Assembly: GCA_037179385.1 (NCBI GenBank)
Contig: CM074195.1
Location: 13,677,887-13,741,886 of the forward strand
Reading direction: 5' to 3'
Origin: Holothuria scabra
Lineage: Eukaryota > Echinodermata > Holothuroidea > Aspidochirotida > Holothuriidae
Length of the DNA: 64,000 bases
The position numbers and the translations under genes were made by a program. Positions 22,901 through 37,900 of the stretch are shown here, in pieces (positions within the stretch are counted from its first letter, which is position 1; every line of letters starts with the position of its first letter). The notes below the pieces were generated by a model that worked only from the letters and a program-made list of their open reading frames with translations, was not told the origin of the DNA and did no database searches.

Positions 22901-25900
22901 TGTAACTCCGCATTTACTACCTTTTTAGTTGAAATTTCTGCCAGTTTTATGTTCCATGGCTGTTCGAGGTAACCTTACCTGAACATTGTAGTTTTTTTCT
23001 TTTCTTGATGACTCTGTAGAAAACATTCATGTTGGTGTATTGTTAAATCCCCATCTGTCTATCTAATCAACTTTGCTCTTAGTAGATTTTATTTTTACTT
23101 AGTAATAATCATCAAATTCTATTAGTCTGTTGCAGTCAGGTGACCATGTGGTTTCCTTAGGTATGCATATAATTACTGTAAAACACACTCAACTTATATA
23201 GAATGCTGCATGTGGCACCAGATTCTATATAAGGATACCAAATTTTTTTTTTTTTTTTGCAAATTCCACCGTTGCCCTTTAAGCTATGAAGACTCAGTTA
23301 TATATCATCTGTTGTTTTATGTTTCATTTGTTACAGAGTCAGACAACAAAAAGAAGAAGAAGAAGACAGAGCTAAGGAACATATGGATAAGAGAGTCAAC
23401 ACCCTCTTAAAATTGAAGGAAGATATTAAAGCCAACAGGGTAAGGTTATCATTTAAATGCATTGTGAAATTTAAAGGCCTAATTCTCTCACCCTAAATAG
23501 CACCAACTCTCCTAACCTTCTCACTTATGCCTCTCCCACAATTGTCTGAAATGTTCCCTCATCCAGGTGCAATCTCAGTTTAAATTACTTCAGGGTGAGT
23601 ATAGAAAAGCTCAATGCATTTAATCAAAACACTCTCAGTACAGTTCATGCTGTGTACACTGTTTGAATTAGCAGTCAAAATTGAAAATTTCTGCTACCAC
23701 CTACAAGAAGTGTAGTTTGGGGTGAAAGGATTGGCCATTTACCTGCATTCACCTCTTTTATGCATGTGGCAGATTTTTGTTTTTAATTGCCACTCTGATG
23801 CAATATCAATTTACATTGGGGGATCAAATGTTTTTTCTGACAGAATATTCTTAAACATCATAAAATATTCTTACTTTAAAAAATAGAATGAAATGATAAA
23901 TGAATAACTTTACTGACCTTTCAAACGGAGATAGTGTAGCTGCAAGGCCAAATTGTCTTAATGTTTAAACTGTGGGATATAGTCTAAATACCCTTCATTG
24001 ATTCCTTCTGAGTGTGACAATCAAGTAATGCTCCCAATCATTCAAATTCGTGCATCACAGCTTAAAATTATCGTAAGGAATACATTAAAGGTGAAGTTCA
24101 TACCAATACAATTACCCAACAGGTGTGTGACTTTAATTAACTGCTATTACTGGACAAAAATGGGTCTTTGTCATATCTGTCTATCATCAGCCTCCATTCA
24201 TGCAACTCTCGGGCTGGCTAAATGGTTGTTCTATTCTATGGGCTATAGAGACAAAGTCACCAGTAGACAGGTCCATATTGCTTTGTCTTAAGCTGGAAGA
24301 CTGTGTTACCTTTGTCAGAGTAATGATAGTTATGTGCTTGCAAAGGAAATTTTCTGATAACATGTTATGTGTTTTTGATTCAATGTTAGTGAATATTTGT
24401 AGGTTCTGTTCTTTGCACTCTCCAGGAAAATCTGAAGGCTTTGCAAGCAAGAAACAAATATTTAGAAAAACAAGCAAAAGTATCTGAAGAGAAAGAGAGG
24501 CAGGACTTGAAGAAAGCTGGAAAAAATGTGGAAGAAGTGATGTTACAAAAGAAGAGACTACATCAGTTTGAACTTGAGAAAAGGTGAGTTGAGTGGTGTG
24601 AAGGAAAGATACATTTAAATGTTTTGGGGTGGGGTGGGCGAGGGGGGAAGTTGTGAGGTGGAATGGGGGATGGATGGGAAGTATTAAAGTCTTGTTTGCA
24701 AACACAAATGAGTTTGAATCATTAAACATGGTCAGTTCTAGATTTGACTGGAAAAGTAGGCAATATATGTTGGTGGGGGTAGATAGGAAGATACAACCTG
24801 TTATATTTAGGTTACACTAAATCATTAATTTTTTTTTGTGGTAGAACAAAAGCCAACACTCAAATTCATATTAATACTTAGTAAACGCAACCATCCACAT
24901 TTTGTAGAAAATTTTTTGAAGTGCCTGTCCTTGAAGTTAATGTTTTTAATATCTCTACTGAATTCTTTGACTTGGGCTGATATTGTGGCAATTTTGCAAT
25001 TGTCATTTTATAGAGTATGCAATAAATATATGACAATTTTTTAGAGTATACTGCCATTGGGATAAAAATAGCCAAGGTTTACCACCTATTTTCACTCAGG
25101 AAACACCAAAGTGATCAGAAACAGAAGCAAGCTGCTCTGATGGCAAGTATTTTGGAAGAGGAGAGACAAATGAAGAAAAGACAGAAGATGTACCCACAAC
25201 TTTTCTCTGATCCTAAGAGAGAGAAATCTCTTCATGTTGCACCTCTACCAAAGAAACCTCTGAAATTGCTGGATCAGGTTTTGCCAAGAGAGGAAGACAG
25301 TGAAGAGGAGGGTGAAGAAGAAGAAGATGGAGATAAAGAGTTTGAAGACATTCAAGAAAAAGAGGTATAAATTTAAAGGGAAATATTTAAAATACATCAA
25401 TATGGTGTGCAAAGAAAATGGCTTTGGTCATTATCAAACCATTAAGCATTAACAGTTAACTTCCTTAAAAATTAATCTTCACACAACAGTGCATTTGAAA
25501 AGTTATGGGAGTTGCATCATTTGATTTTTTTTTAAAGTTTGAGTCAACAAATAAATCCACAACAACAAATGAAAGAATTTATATCTATGAGGATGTTACT
25601 TATTGAAAAGAAGATCATTGTACTGCCTTCTATTGAGTAATCTATCATTCTGCATCAGCAAATATTGGTTTTATTTATACATGACTTATTTCTGTAAAAC
25701 AAAAGTAGTATTTTTCTTTTTGAAAGAGCATGGGAGCCAGGGGTGGGACAGACTTTGACAAATTCCATTTCTATTAACTCATCCATAGGGTTGATCTATT
25801 TAAAACCTAACATGCCCAGTAAAAATCTGACTGAAATGCATTGAACTTGTTTTTGAGAAAACTTGAATGGAGCTGTGATTCAGGATTGTGTGCACTTGTC

Positions 25901-28900
25901 CAAGTGATTTCGTTTTTTTTTTTTGCTTTGCTTCAGACTGTAGAACAGGAAAATAGTTGACCTTAGTTGGGGAGAGCTTCCCTGCAGGTCTTCAGAAAAG
26001 GTTTGCAAAAAAGGAAGTAAACAATTTTAAAATTCTTCCATCTGTTCACAAACAAAAGAGGAAGAATGTCCCTTCAAAAAACAAAATTACAATCTAAATG
26101 CCAAAATTACAATCTAAATGCCAAAATGGGGTAGGAAGGAGCCTCCAAGCTTCCCAAATTTTCCCACTTATGGCACTCCTTATGACACTGCCATTAATAT
26201 TAGTCCCAGCGGTCTCTTAAATTAAGTAAGCTTAAACCATTTGGATAAGAAGAAAAGGTTACAGTAACAATGTAACCAGGGAAAATTTTCTATTTTCCAA
26301 GAACGGAGGTAAATTTAGCACAATTCCTTCTGCATCATGTGTACGAAAAAGGCAAGCTGACCTCCAGCTCCCAGAATCTCCCTCCAAATTGCCCAGGAAT
26401 GAGCCTTCTAATTCCCCACTTTTTCCACCCATGCAATTTGATTCCTTTTCATGGTGAGGCAGCTAAATTTGTAGGCATATTTAGCTACATTGCTAGTTAG
26501 TTTACAAAAGCATTGACATTGACTTAATGCAAGTTTAGAAAAATGTGTAATGTAGATAATACAGCCAAAACTTTTGCGAGTACCCCAGATTATTTCCCCA
26601 TTGCTAGGGCAATGCACAGCTGCAAAGGGCTTTTGCAGGGGAAGGGTGAGCAGAAGAACCTTGGTCCAATCAGTTGGGAAGCTGACCTCGGGTCACTGAA
26701 ATATATTAAGCTCTAATGAGTTACACAGTTTTTAATTTTTATGGAAATGTTCACTTGGAAAAAAGAATGACTTATTAATTCTGTTTACATCCAATTACGA
26801 TCAATAAAAGTATGACACTTACCAGACTAACTTCGCAAGTTATCTTTAAACCAATTTTAGGTCAAAGTGTCCGTCAAAAGGCCCAAGTATCATTGAGTGA
26901 TTTTAGGTCACCCTTTCCGAACGTTCTGCGAAGGGTCACAAATTTGTCCCAAAATCATCCTGAAGCTGTCCAACAATTACCATATACACACATTAAGGTA
27001 GGAAATATACTTTCTCACATAGGTCTGTTGATAAATTGTTCCAATATTCCTGAAGACGGGTAATCCCGCTTTGTTTATGCTACAATTCTGTTTACAGTGC
27101 ATGTGTAGGCTGTCAGCCATCTTGAAACATAATGTGTGATGGTAACAGCTGGCGTGGAGCACTGCGATATAAGAACCAACAGAATGCCATGCTTTGTGTG
27201 TATGTGTTCACATATGTAAATGATGCCAAAGCATGTACATATAGCCTAATGAATAGTTGAAGCAGAACAAAGACCAGAGTTCTTTATAACATTTTAGTGA
27301 AAATAAAAAAATAACAAGAAAGGTACCACTTTATTTTGGCAATATTACTAGTTCTCTCTCTTTCAAATGACATTTCAACATGTTCTCACCTTGAAGAAGG
27401 AAAATGTGCACTTTAAAAACTTCGCAAGTGAGCTCTCACTCGTTCGGTTTTCTTGAAAAGCTTATGACAAAGACTCTAGCCAAAGTTCACTCCCTGAAAA
27501 TCGCTGTCTCTTAAAACAAGTTTTTTTTTAATATTTAACTTTCTATTTTTCTTCAATTGCCAAAAATACTCAATTACTTAACACTGAATAAGAATTATTG
27601 ACATTTTTAATGGGTGTCCGTTTTCGCTCTGCCTAAGCTAGCTCCAGCACGCTGCTAATGGTGTTAGATTGCACAATAACGGTCTCAAATGTGAGGTCAG
27701 CTTCCTGACTGAATAGGAAATGAGAAGAAAAACACAAGGGGGCTAGTAATTTCCTTGGCACGGAGTCTAGTGTAGCTGTGAAGTAACTGTGGGTTAATAT
27801 CTTGGCTAGTTTTCAAACACACCAATTTGTAATGTTTACATGCTAGACTATTTGAAATCTTGGTTGTGAAGAAAAAATGTATGCGAAGATGACTTAAAAG
27901 GAGGGATGAAAAAAAGTGGGAAAATAAAGATTTTTTTCATAAATTTAAGGCTTGTAGTAAATCATGGAAACTAAGTTTTACTCAATGCACAAGGAACTCT
28001 GAAACATCTCTGGATTAAGTAGTTGAGTGAAAACTTATGGTGGAGGGTGAGATGCAGCGACCAGTGGGTACATGGTACAGGGTGGATCCTTCACTTGAGA
28101 TTTTGTGCTCCTTCTTCATTTTGTCCCATTTCTCCTTCTAGAAGTAGTTTACTTCTCCTTCTAGAAGTAGTTTTACCCCTTCAGGAACTTGTCTGGCTGT
28201 AGAACTGGGAAGAAGACATACAAATTGCTCGACACTCACCGTATGGAATACTTTTTGCAGCAATGCTTGTAATAAACTTTACACAAAAATTCAGAAACTT
28301 GTATACAATGTTTCTTAACTTTTCACTCTAATCTTCATACAGATGCAAATATATTCTAAGTAAATCTCTTTCCGTCCTCAGGTGACCTTTGCAGGAGTTA
28401 CAGAGGAGTCATCGGATGAGGATGATGATTCCTTTAATCTTTACAGGACCACCAGCCATGATGGCACAGAGGGTGGAGCAACCACCGAGGGGAAGCTTCC
28501 AGAGGACCTAGCTCAACCTGAATTTGAAGGTCTATGGGACAAAGCTCACAAACCATACACTGTAAGTCAACCTTTACCTAGCCATAACCTTATGTATACA
28601 TTATTTTCTAAATAGTAAGGAAAAATGTCATTTCCAAATGTTTGAGTTTGACAGTTCCTTTTATAATCTCTGAAGTGACACATTTTTTATCGTAAAAAAT
28701 CGATTGCACTTAATTTTTGTTAAAAATTGATCGTACTTAATTTTCTTAAGGTACCAAAGGATGAGGAACCAACCTACACTCTGAATTATCCCAGCAAGAT
28801 GGAGAAGGAAATAATGGCAAACGCTCTGGACAAACACAGAGCTGGAATTGTTCGGAAGCAAGTTGCTGCAGGGAGAGAGTTCAAAGGTCATGCATTTGTA

Positions 28901-31900
28901 AGCAAACCTAGTATAGTGCACTTCAAGGTAAGTTCATGCAATGACTTCACTAAATAGGATGCATATCAAAACTAGTGCAAGGAATAATTTTAGGAACACA
29001 GTTTGTCTGGAATATACTATTGCCTTTGTATACTAATGCATTAGTCATGCTCAGCTAAACTTTCACTGGCTAGTTGGGCTTTGTTTTGATCATCTTTTTT
29101 TTCCTAAATACTCAATCAAACATGCTCAAGCATGACATAGATGTATTCTTTGGAAAATTACCTCAATGTTTCTGAATGGTCATGAAATTTTTTAAAAATG
29201 AATTTGAAAGTTCAATATCTTCTAAGGCAATGACTCATCCTGGTCAGAGATTGCAGTTGAGGTAAGGGCTGGCTTTCTTTTCATCTTGAGTAGGGAAGGC
29301 ATTGAACAAGTTTCAAATGCAGTGAATGCAGTTAGGTACAGTCAATGTCTTATTATCATGGAAAACCTGAAAAAGTCATGAAATTTGAAAAAAATTTTCC
29401 AGGCCTGGAAAAGTTTTGAAGTTCAGGATAATTGAACCCTAACCCCTAACCCGAAGTCATGGAAAAGTGATGGAAATTTTCACAAAAAGGCATTGTTCCA
29501 TTTTCACTTGTAGTATCAAATGTGTTCTCACCACATACGTCCTATACATGGACAGAGCATACTGCACGGTACATTGTCGCTACCGTACTTGTAAGAAAGG
29601 TGTAGCAAGATGGCTGTCTGCTATCATTTTGTGTGAAAATTTAGACTTGCTCAAGTCAATTCCCAGATTTTGCAAGAAAGTTGAAATATGTTCGAAATAA
29701 TGCAAGGTAATTTCAAAATCACTTCTTGTATTGCAGGAATATGATATTGTTTCCCATTCAAGTTTAACTTTCGTTTAAAATATTACAGAGTCAAATCGTA
29801 CAAATTATATCATCTTAGCAGCCATCTTGGTGTGCCTTTTTTTTACCAGATGGTGGTGACAATCTATGGATAGGACGTACGCATTACATGCTCTGTCCAT
29901 GTATATAAGAAATTGGTGGTTCTCACTCATTATATCAAAATTTATTATTCTCTTCACCTCAAATTTTTACTTAATTTAATGTAACACCTCAGAAAGAAGG
30001 TCATGGAAATTCTTTATTTGGTCCTTGAAAAATTGTGTAAAAGTCATAAGTCATGAAAATTGATTTTTGAGAAAGTTCAGGAACCCAGTACTGATGTAAA
30101 GACCCAATTGGGCTTTGATTGATACAAATTGTGAATGGAATTGTGACCAGAATAAAGGCATGATTTGCGCTAATTTAAAAAAGGGGAATTGAAGCAAAAC
30201 GACTGCATAAGATTGGTCTAATTCCTGAGGATTGAAGCTTCCATGTAGCCATGAAGTTCAATTGCTGCCATGTATCTTTATGGTTCGATTTTGGCCGCAA
30301 ATATTTTCATATTTCATGAATAATTGCATTTTAACAACCAAATAAAATATTAAACTGTGTCTGACATGAGACACAGAATTATGCTCCACTTTCTTGTCCA
30401 ACAGAAATATGTACCTTTTACTTGGAGTCATAGAGGCTTTTATAACTTGGCAATTTTGCAATAAAAAATGACTGTGAATTCAGCAAATGTACTTGATTAT
30501 TACTTAAGTTGAACATGTGCTCTGGTGTGTCCCACAGAAACATGTATGTGTGTTTCAGTAGAAGAAAGTTTTAAAGGCCTGGTTTTCTCATCCCAAACTA
30601 CAATTTTTGTAGTAGTCCACAGAAATTCTCAATTGGCTGAGCTCTTTGATTGACAGAGAGTTAAACTATTCATGGAAAAAGTTCAAATAGCACAGAATAT
30701 ACTGTAATAAGAGTGTCTTTATTACATATTATAGTATTGTTCATTCACCCGGAAGCAATGTGACTGAGATTGTGTCTGGATGAGGATGAATTTTAGGCAA
30801 CTGTGGGAGGGGTTAAGGAAATTGTATGTTAGGAGAATGGGAACTGTTTGAGATGAGAGGATTAAGCCTTTAATCCTGTATTTGAACCTTGGGTATAAAT
30901 GATTGTGAATACCATGAAGCATTTATTTATCCATGAAATATGTTTTTAAATGGTTTTAAGAAATAAGATATTTTGAAAATAATCATCTCATTCTTGTCCA
31001 TTCCACCCCCCTTTTTTCCTTACAAGTTTTTTTTCAGTGTTTCAGTTTGCTACCCACAGTGTATGTAAAGGAAAAGTTATGTTTCATATAGTGAAAGGAA
31101 TTTTACATGATTAAAAAAGGGTAACAAAGCTTAGGGTAATGTTAAATTTACACTCATAATGACTGCATTTATGTTGTCTTTTACCAACAGGACTTTGATG
31201 TCGGCAAAAGTTACAAAAAGAAGATAATAATGACTAATGTTTCCTACAGTGTTAACTTTCTAAAGTTGGTGGATCTTTCAGAACATCTAAAGGATTTTGT
31301 AGATCTACAGTGAGTTTTGACAATTTTTGAAAAGAGGGTTTGAAAATTAATTAAAAGCAATACTAGATATATATTGACTGAATCCATGTAGGCATTTATA
31401 AGAAAAGGTATGGTGCTTCAGAAGAATTGGTGAAGAGAAGTAAGCCTTGGTGAGTTATAGTTTTTTTATTATCTTCCAAGAATTTTCTTTTGCTGTTGGG
31501 AGAGGTTACTTTTCTGCTCTTTCCTGCTTTTGGCACTTCACTCCTCCCTATACCAACTCCCAAAATGAGTTCAAAATTGGTGAAGTATGCTAACAGTGAT
31601 TTTGTGAATTCTGAGGTACAACATCTAAGAGATATTTTGGTGATATTTTTCTCCAATTAGGTTTGATCCACCAGGTCAAATGTCTGCTGGAATGAGTTGC
31701 GAAATGTTGGTTAGCTTCAAACCATTGGTGAGTACAGAAGTTTTTAATTTATAAGTTAATAATTTTCCAGAAAATTGCTATCACAGGTATTTTTGACCAA
31801 TGATTGCAAATTCTTGCAACCCCCTGTGACCCTGAGTAGACCACTCACTGGGAAAGTGCAAGACTGCCCTTGCAAGCTCTTGTGACAGTGTCTTGCAAGA

Positions 31901-34900
31901 TACCACCTCTTGCAATCTCATGAAACTAGCTGCTACATTTGTTGCAAGAGTGTCCCATCATTGTCTAAGATTGTAGCTTGTATAAAGTGTGTTATTTTTG
32001 TAACAAATATTTCATAGTCAAAACAGTTATCTTATCACAATACATCTGAGGCAGTGCTATTGTCTAGAAAATTGTAACACAAAACTATGACTTCACAAAT
32101 AAGTGGAATTAATTTCAATTGATATATTGCATTCAAAAAAACAATTAAATACTTGCTGTGAGCATGAATATGTTACCCTGAGTGATAGTTGTCATAGCAA
32201 TGACCAAATCTGCAATTGATCTTAACAACCTTCGAATAAGAAATATGAGTAAAAGATTAGATAACTTAATAGCTTTACAAACTCCCTTTTCTACAGATAA
32301 ATGAAGACTTGTTTGGTGAAGTACAGTTTCTTGCCCAGACTGGACCACTCTCAGTACCTGTTCACTGCACCACTAAGAAGTGTGATGTAAGCTGCTTTCC
32401 AAGAAAGATAATGGATTATCTGTAATTGACTTTAGAACATGTAATGTAAAGTGTGATGTAAGCTGTGGTGTTGATACATACTGTCCAAGAAAGATGACAT
32501 GTAATATTAGTTTAATATTGATGGTCATTTAAGTTTCATTTCCATGTAACTATGAATGATCATAGAAAGTACAGAAAAATCAAGAAAAGGAAATGAGATT
32601 GCAAACTTGGAGTGGCCTTATTCCAGTGAGGTAGGGGAGAGTTACTTTCAGATGAAATAACAGGGTTTTCCCTTCACTTTCTATATTGCATACTGTATGC
32701 CTCTTAAACTTTGAAATCTGGTAATATTACCCTGTGCATAAATCACATCTATTAAAATCTAGTTAAATGTTACTCTCAGGATCATTCAATTGTGTGTAGT
32801 TTTATCATAATATTACCCAAATAATATGTAACTATATAAGGAGTCTCATACCTATAAAAAATATCACTTAAATGTTCTTTACTCTCTCTCTCTCTCGTGA
32901 TGTCAATCTTTTATAACATCTCTGCAGGTGTCTGTTGATAGTGACATGATAGATTTTGGTGTTCAAGTGATAGGAGAGACCCTTCGGAGGTACATCACAC
33001 TTATAAATAAAGGAGCCAAAGGAACCAAGTTTGAATTCATCAAAATAACAGGTAGATGGTTTATTTATGGTTTTAATTTTAATTTACTGGTGCTTATTTA
33101 AGTCGAATTGAATACAGTGCTGAGTATCTTCCTGGATGCCATTTTCTTTCCAAAAAGCAGTTGCAATTATGGTATATAACTTTAATACACATTTTGTTTG
33201 GCCACTGCATGTCACAATGCTGTTGGCAAAAATGATGGACATTAATTCCCCCATCGCATAATCTTCTTTTAATTTTTTGTTAGAAAATGGTATCCAGCCA
33301 AGAGGGAAGCATTTGTAGATCAACTGTAGGAACTGGTACAGGTTGTGTTACTTCAGTTTTCTTTGCCTTTAAAAGAAGTATATTTGCCTTTCATTGCCTT
33401 AAAGGTAAAAGCTTGTGAGGTTTAGTGAATATTTGACTTAAAATCAAGAGAATGTTAAACACAGTTGGTTGTTTTACTTGAAATGGTTGTCACTCTGGGA
33501 GGTAGACAAATTTGTTCCTGGGTGTAAAGACGATTTTGATATGTCAATGAATTGAGTTTCCCTAAATACTCTGCACTTTTTGTTAAGTAATGACAATTAT
33601 GTTTTTTTTTTTTTTTTTTCAGGCATGAAACAACCAACAATCCTCTCTGTTGGTACTTCACTGGGTAGAATGGTAAGTATCTACTCACATTTATTGGAAG
33701 GGGGGGGTAGAGAAAGCAAAAAGGCATAACAAAAATATATTGTTGCCATTTCTTAATTTTGCTTCATGATTTGTGAATGTATCAATTATTAAAGGGACTG
33801 TGTTCCCTTTTTCGATATTTAAAATGAAAAACATTACATGAATCATTCTGGAATATTAAAGCTAAATGCCAAAATAGAAAATGTCTCTGTTCTAAAAAAC
33901 AAAAACTAAACCAGATATTTTGCTTGTTTGAAGTAAATGGCACAGAGTTGTAAAATTTGAATATTGCTTGTTTCAAGCATTTATGCATAACATGACTTCA
34001 CTTTATTTACACCAACTAATATTAGGGAGTTTAGTAATTTGTTGCCGCATGAAATTATGGGACACAGTGTGGGATATGCAAACTGAACTCAGTACATAGT
34101 ATACTGCATTCTGTTATTTTCATGCAGTATGTGCATACAACAATAAACAGAAATTTGAATAGCCATCCTGAAGGAAAATAAGAAATCGGCCCTATTTTAT
34201 GGCAGATTAAAATGCATATTTTGACTTCAAAGAGGCAATTTAGACAAAGTCCATCCCACAGAGCCACACTTATGATTTCTCCTCATGTTATGGTTGGATT
34301 CAGAAAGAATGATGTCACCAAATTTTCATGTAAACCAAAACTTTGGAATACTTGTTGTTAGTACGGGATATGTTTGTTTATCCTGAAGATTTGGAGGATG
34401 TACCCATGTGCAGAGCCACCAAAATTAATTGCAGAAGTTGCTTACTATCCTGCTATTTTGACCCAATCCTACCAGAGTTACTTTAATTTTCTGTCATAGC
34501 ATAGGTTATTCTTGATGCTCAGGCCCATAGGCAGGTACGGTGACAAATGCAAGAATGGCCTCAGAGAGTTTCAGGTTTGCCATTGACTTTATACATTTTT
34601 TACTCATTCTCACCCCCACATGAATTTTTTTCCTGTCAAAAAATTTTGCCCCTTCCCCCATCCAGTTCCTTTTCTGACAATAGGCCTGATGACAGAAAGT
34701 CTTGTTTTCTTTTGTTTATGGTTTCATGGCTGTTCTTTGTCAGCCTAGCTTAAACATACACTTAATTGAGTTTCTGAATCCTCTCTAGAGGTTAAAAAGA
34801 AAGTAACTTGAACTTGAGCTTATTTATTTCACATTCTCTTGCCATTTTAGACTACAGCTGAGGAAAGTATAAAACCAGAGATGGCTCCAGAGGAGGAAAC

Positions 34901-37900
34901 AAAAACAAAGGGTAAAGGAAAAAAGAAAGGAAAGGGCAAGAAAAAGTCAGGTAAAGTATTTCTGTGGTCGTATGAAACTTTGTGGCAAATGTTGAAGTTA
35001 TAACACAAGACAGTTCCATATCTTGAATATATTGAGCAAAGAAAGAGTGGGCCCCTTACCAAATAAACCTTTAAAAGGTTGTGGTATAGAAAACACAGTT
35101 ATATGTAAATTCCCATGGGTATTTACTTACAATTTTGCCAGCATGAAATTGGGTGAGAAATCAAAATTTATAGATTGGATGGGGGGGGGGAGAGAAAAGG
35201 CAGGAGGAAGGGTTGACAGATTTTCGGAAGAGGGTATCTAAATGTCTGAATAGTTCATATGATAATGCAGTTTTGCAATTTTGATGAGTCATTCAAGTGG
35301 CATTTATAAATACTATTTGACAAAATTGAATATAGCAACAATTATAATTACCTTGATCAATTTGTAAGTAATATGCAGTTTTACAGCCTAATTTCCAACC
35401 AATTGGTTCAAGTCAAGCTAGCCATAGCTTTTTTCAGTTGTGACTCACTGGCATTTTTTCCATACTCCATTGCTCATTCTAAGCACCAAGCAAAATGGCA
35501 GTAGGTTCTGTTTTTAAAGTCTTTGGTATGAAACAACCAGGACTTGAACTTTCAACCTCTGGACTGCAAGTCTGATGCTCTAACCACTTGACCATGCAGT
35601 TGGTCTTCACTTTGATCAAGTATAGCTCCTAGCCCCAAGGCTAGATATACTTTTACAAATTTTGGTAATTTGGACACTTTAGATGCCACATATATTAATA
35701 CCTCTAATTGAAAATATCATTTACTTTCATAAAAGTTGGTTGATTAGTTGGGTAATGATTGTTGTTGGGGGGGGGGTGGGTCAGTTCCCTTTGTCTTCAC
35801 TTTCACACTAAATCCCAGATTCCTGCCACTCTACATTGCAAACATTGTCATCCAATATTTTAAGTAGTGAAGTACATGAAAGCAACATTTTGATGTGTCT
35901 GAATCACATGATTGTCATAGAATGATAATATTTTTTGGGAAAAATGTGTCTATGTTTCTTTTTTTAACTGCAGAAGCACCCAAGTCACCAAGAGAAGAGA
36001 AACAGTCCACTAAATCTTCAGAGATGAAAACTCCTCAACCAGAGCAGAAGGGACAACAAGATGAGGAAACAGAAGAGACCCCAGAGACAGAAGACCAACC
36101 TCAAGATGAAGTGATGGGTGAGTGATTGATGACAACAAATTCCCTTCCATGTTTGACATATCGCAAATATCATAAAGATCTCTATTAAAGGAGGAAAAGT
36201 TTTTGGTGTTTTTTTTTCAAATTCCTTGTGGATATTTTTCAAGATTTTTGTCTGTTTTAAGTAGATGGACATTTATATCTTTTTCAAATTCATTTTCATT
36301 TGGAAAAATTGTCCAAAAAATAAGAGAATGAATGTATCATTGGTTTTACCTTTAAAAGATGAAGATGATGAATGGATGGATGAAGAGGATGCAGCAGCTG
36401 GCCTGGATGGGATGAGGATAGGTGAGGTCACTGGGGGAGAAATTGCTCCTTTTGGATCTGTGAAGCTAGAGGTGATATATGAACCAACAGTACCAGGCAA
36501 AGTTGATGTTGATTGTGAAATACGTTTCTCAGATGAAGATTCAGAAAGTGTAAGGACCAATTTTGAATTATTTTGTTCGTTTTAATATTTTGTGATGAAT
36601 TTTTACCCTTTTTTAATAATACTTCATGTGTTTTTACCCTTCTGACAACTTTTAATACCCTTTTTAAACAATTTAAGATTTTATTTTTCACAAGTTTTTA
36701 TAACTCTAAAAGGTATCTTTCTCACTTTGAAAATTATCTTCCTATACGAACAGAGATCTAAGCACCTTCTGCAGATGACCCATGAAGTACTTTTTACTTT
36801 GTGACTGCTTCTTATTTTTTTTCAAGTGAGAGGTAGAAAGAAAAAACAACTCACAGACAAACTTGAACACAGTCTTCTGAAAGCTTAGTCACTGCTTGAA
36901 AAAAGTTGAATACTACCCTGTGCAAAATACTGTAAACTTAAAGCTAGGGGTGCACATTTTGAACCTTAGTTTTTAAGAAAAAACATCTCTGTAAAGCAGT
37001 GTTTGCACTAAGGTCTACGATTGCACAATCCCCCACCTGAATTCTGAAATCTTGTAAAGTTAAAAAAATTTAGGAGGGAATTTCCTGTGTTGTTTAAACT
37101 GTTTTCAAGTTGTTGCAAATCCCTCCTTTAAAAATTTAAATCTCTTTTGAAAATCTTTTGAAAGAAGGAATTTCTCTCTCTAATTTTGAAGCCCAGTGCT
37201 AACACTGACGTAAGACAGGATTAATTTTTTGTGATATATATTTTCATTCAACAGATACCAATCAAGGTATATGCAAATGCCATTGATGTACCAGTCTGGG
37301 TTGAAAGAAAAAATGTTGACCTGAAGATATGTATGTTTGACCGTCTATACCAGGATGCTATTATTATCAACAATCGTGCCACGACTGCCCTGCGATTGAC
37401 CATGGAAGTTTGCAAGGAACTTCGAAACCACCTTGAACTATTGCCAAAGACTGCATACATTCAAGCTCAGTCTCAGTTTTCAGTCCAAATGAAATTTCTC
37501 CCAAGGTATGCAAACCTTTAGACATTTTATACAAGATCATTCATTTTAATATTTTTAAACAATCACTTGGGATGTACCCAAAGGTATACTGGGATGTTCC
37601 CCAAGGTTTCCTGGGATGTACACCAGGGTATACTGGGATGTACCCCAGGGTATACTGGGATGTTCCCCAAGGTTTACTGGGATGTACCCCAGGGTATACT
37701 GGGATGTTCCCCAAGGTTTACTGGGATGTACCCCAGGGTATACTGGGATGTACCCCAAGGTTTACTGGGATGTACCCAAGGGTTTTCTTTAAAAGAGCTG
37801 CATCTCTTAAGGCTGCATTGATGTATTATTACTAAAGCAGTCTTTAATAGACAGGCATGTGGTCACGTTGCAGCTGAAGCCACAAATGTAAAAAATTCTG

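Larger units (their letters stand above)
28928..31190 (+). other. CFAP74 intron 10 (2.3 kb)
   Basis: It contains a degraded hAT-like element with an internal inverted repeat (listed separately). No coding sequence is supported. Confidence 0.6.

Noticed and set aside
24187..24729. 180-codon open frame on the - strand
   Set aside because: It lies opposite coding exon 7 of CFAP74, whose Lys/Glu-rich codons leave the complementary strand open. There are no splice sites or family features.
32188..32201. Further X-box-like match (GTTGTCATAGCAAT); another at 51367-51380
   Set aside because: They fit only the loose consensus. Dozens of such matches are expected by chance in this window.
36273..36560. 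95-codon open frame on the - strand
   Set aside because: Antisense shadow of coding exon 18, which encodes an acidic patch.
37555..37835. Open frames with a GYIPVYPGVHPS-type peptide repeat on both strands
   Set aside because: By-product of the 22-bp minisatellite; periodicity keeps several frames open at once.
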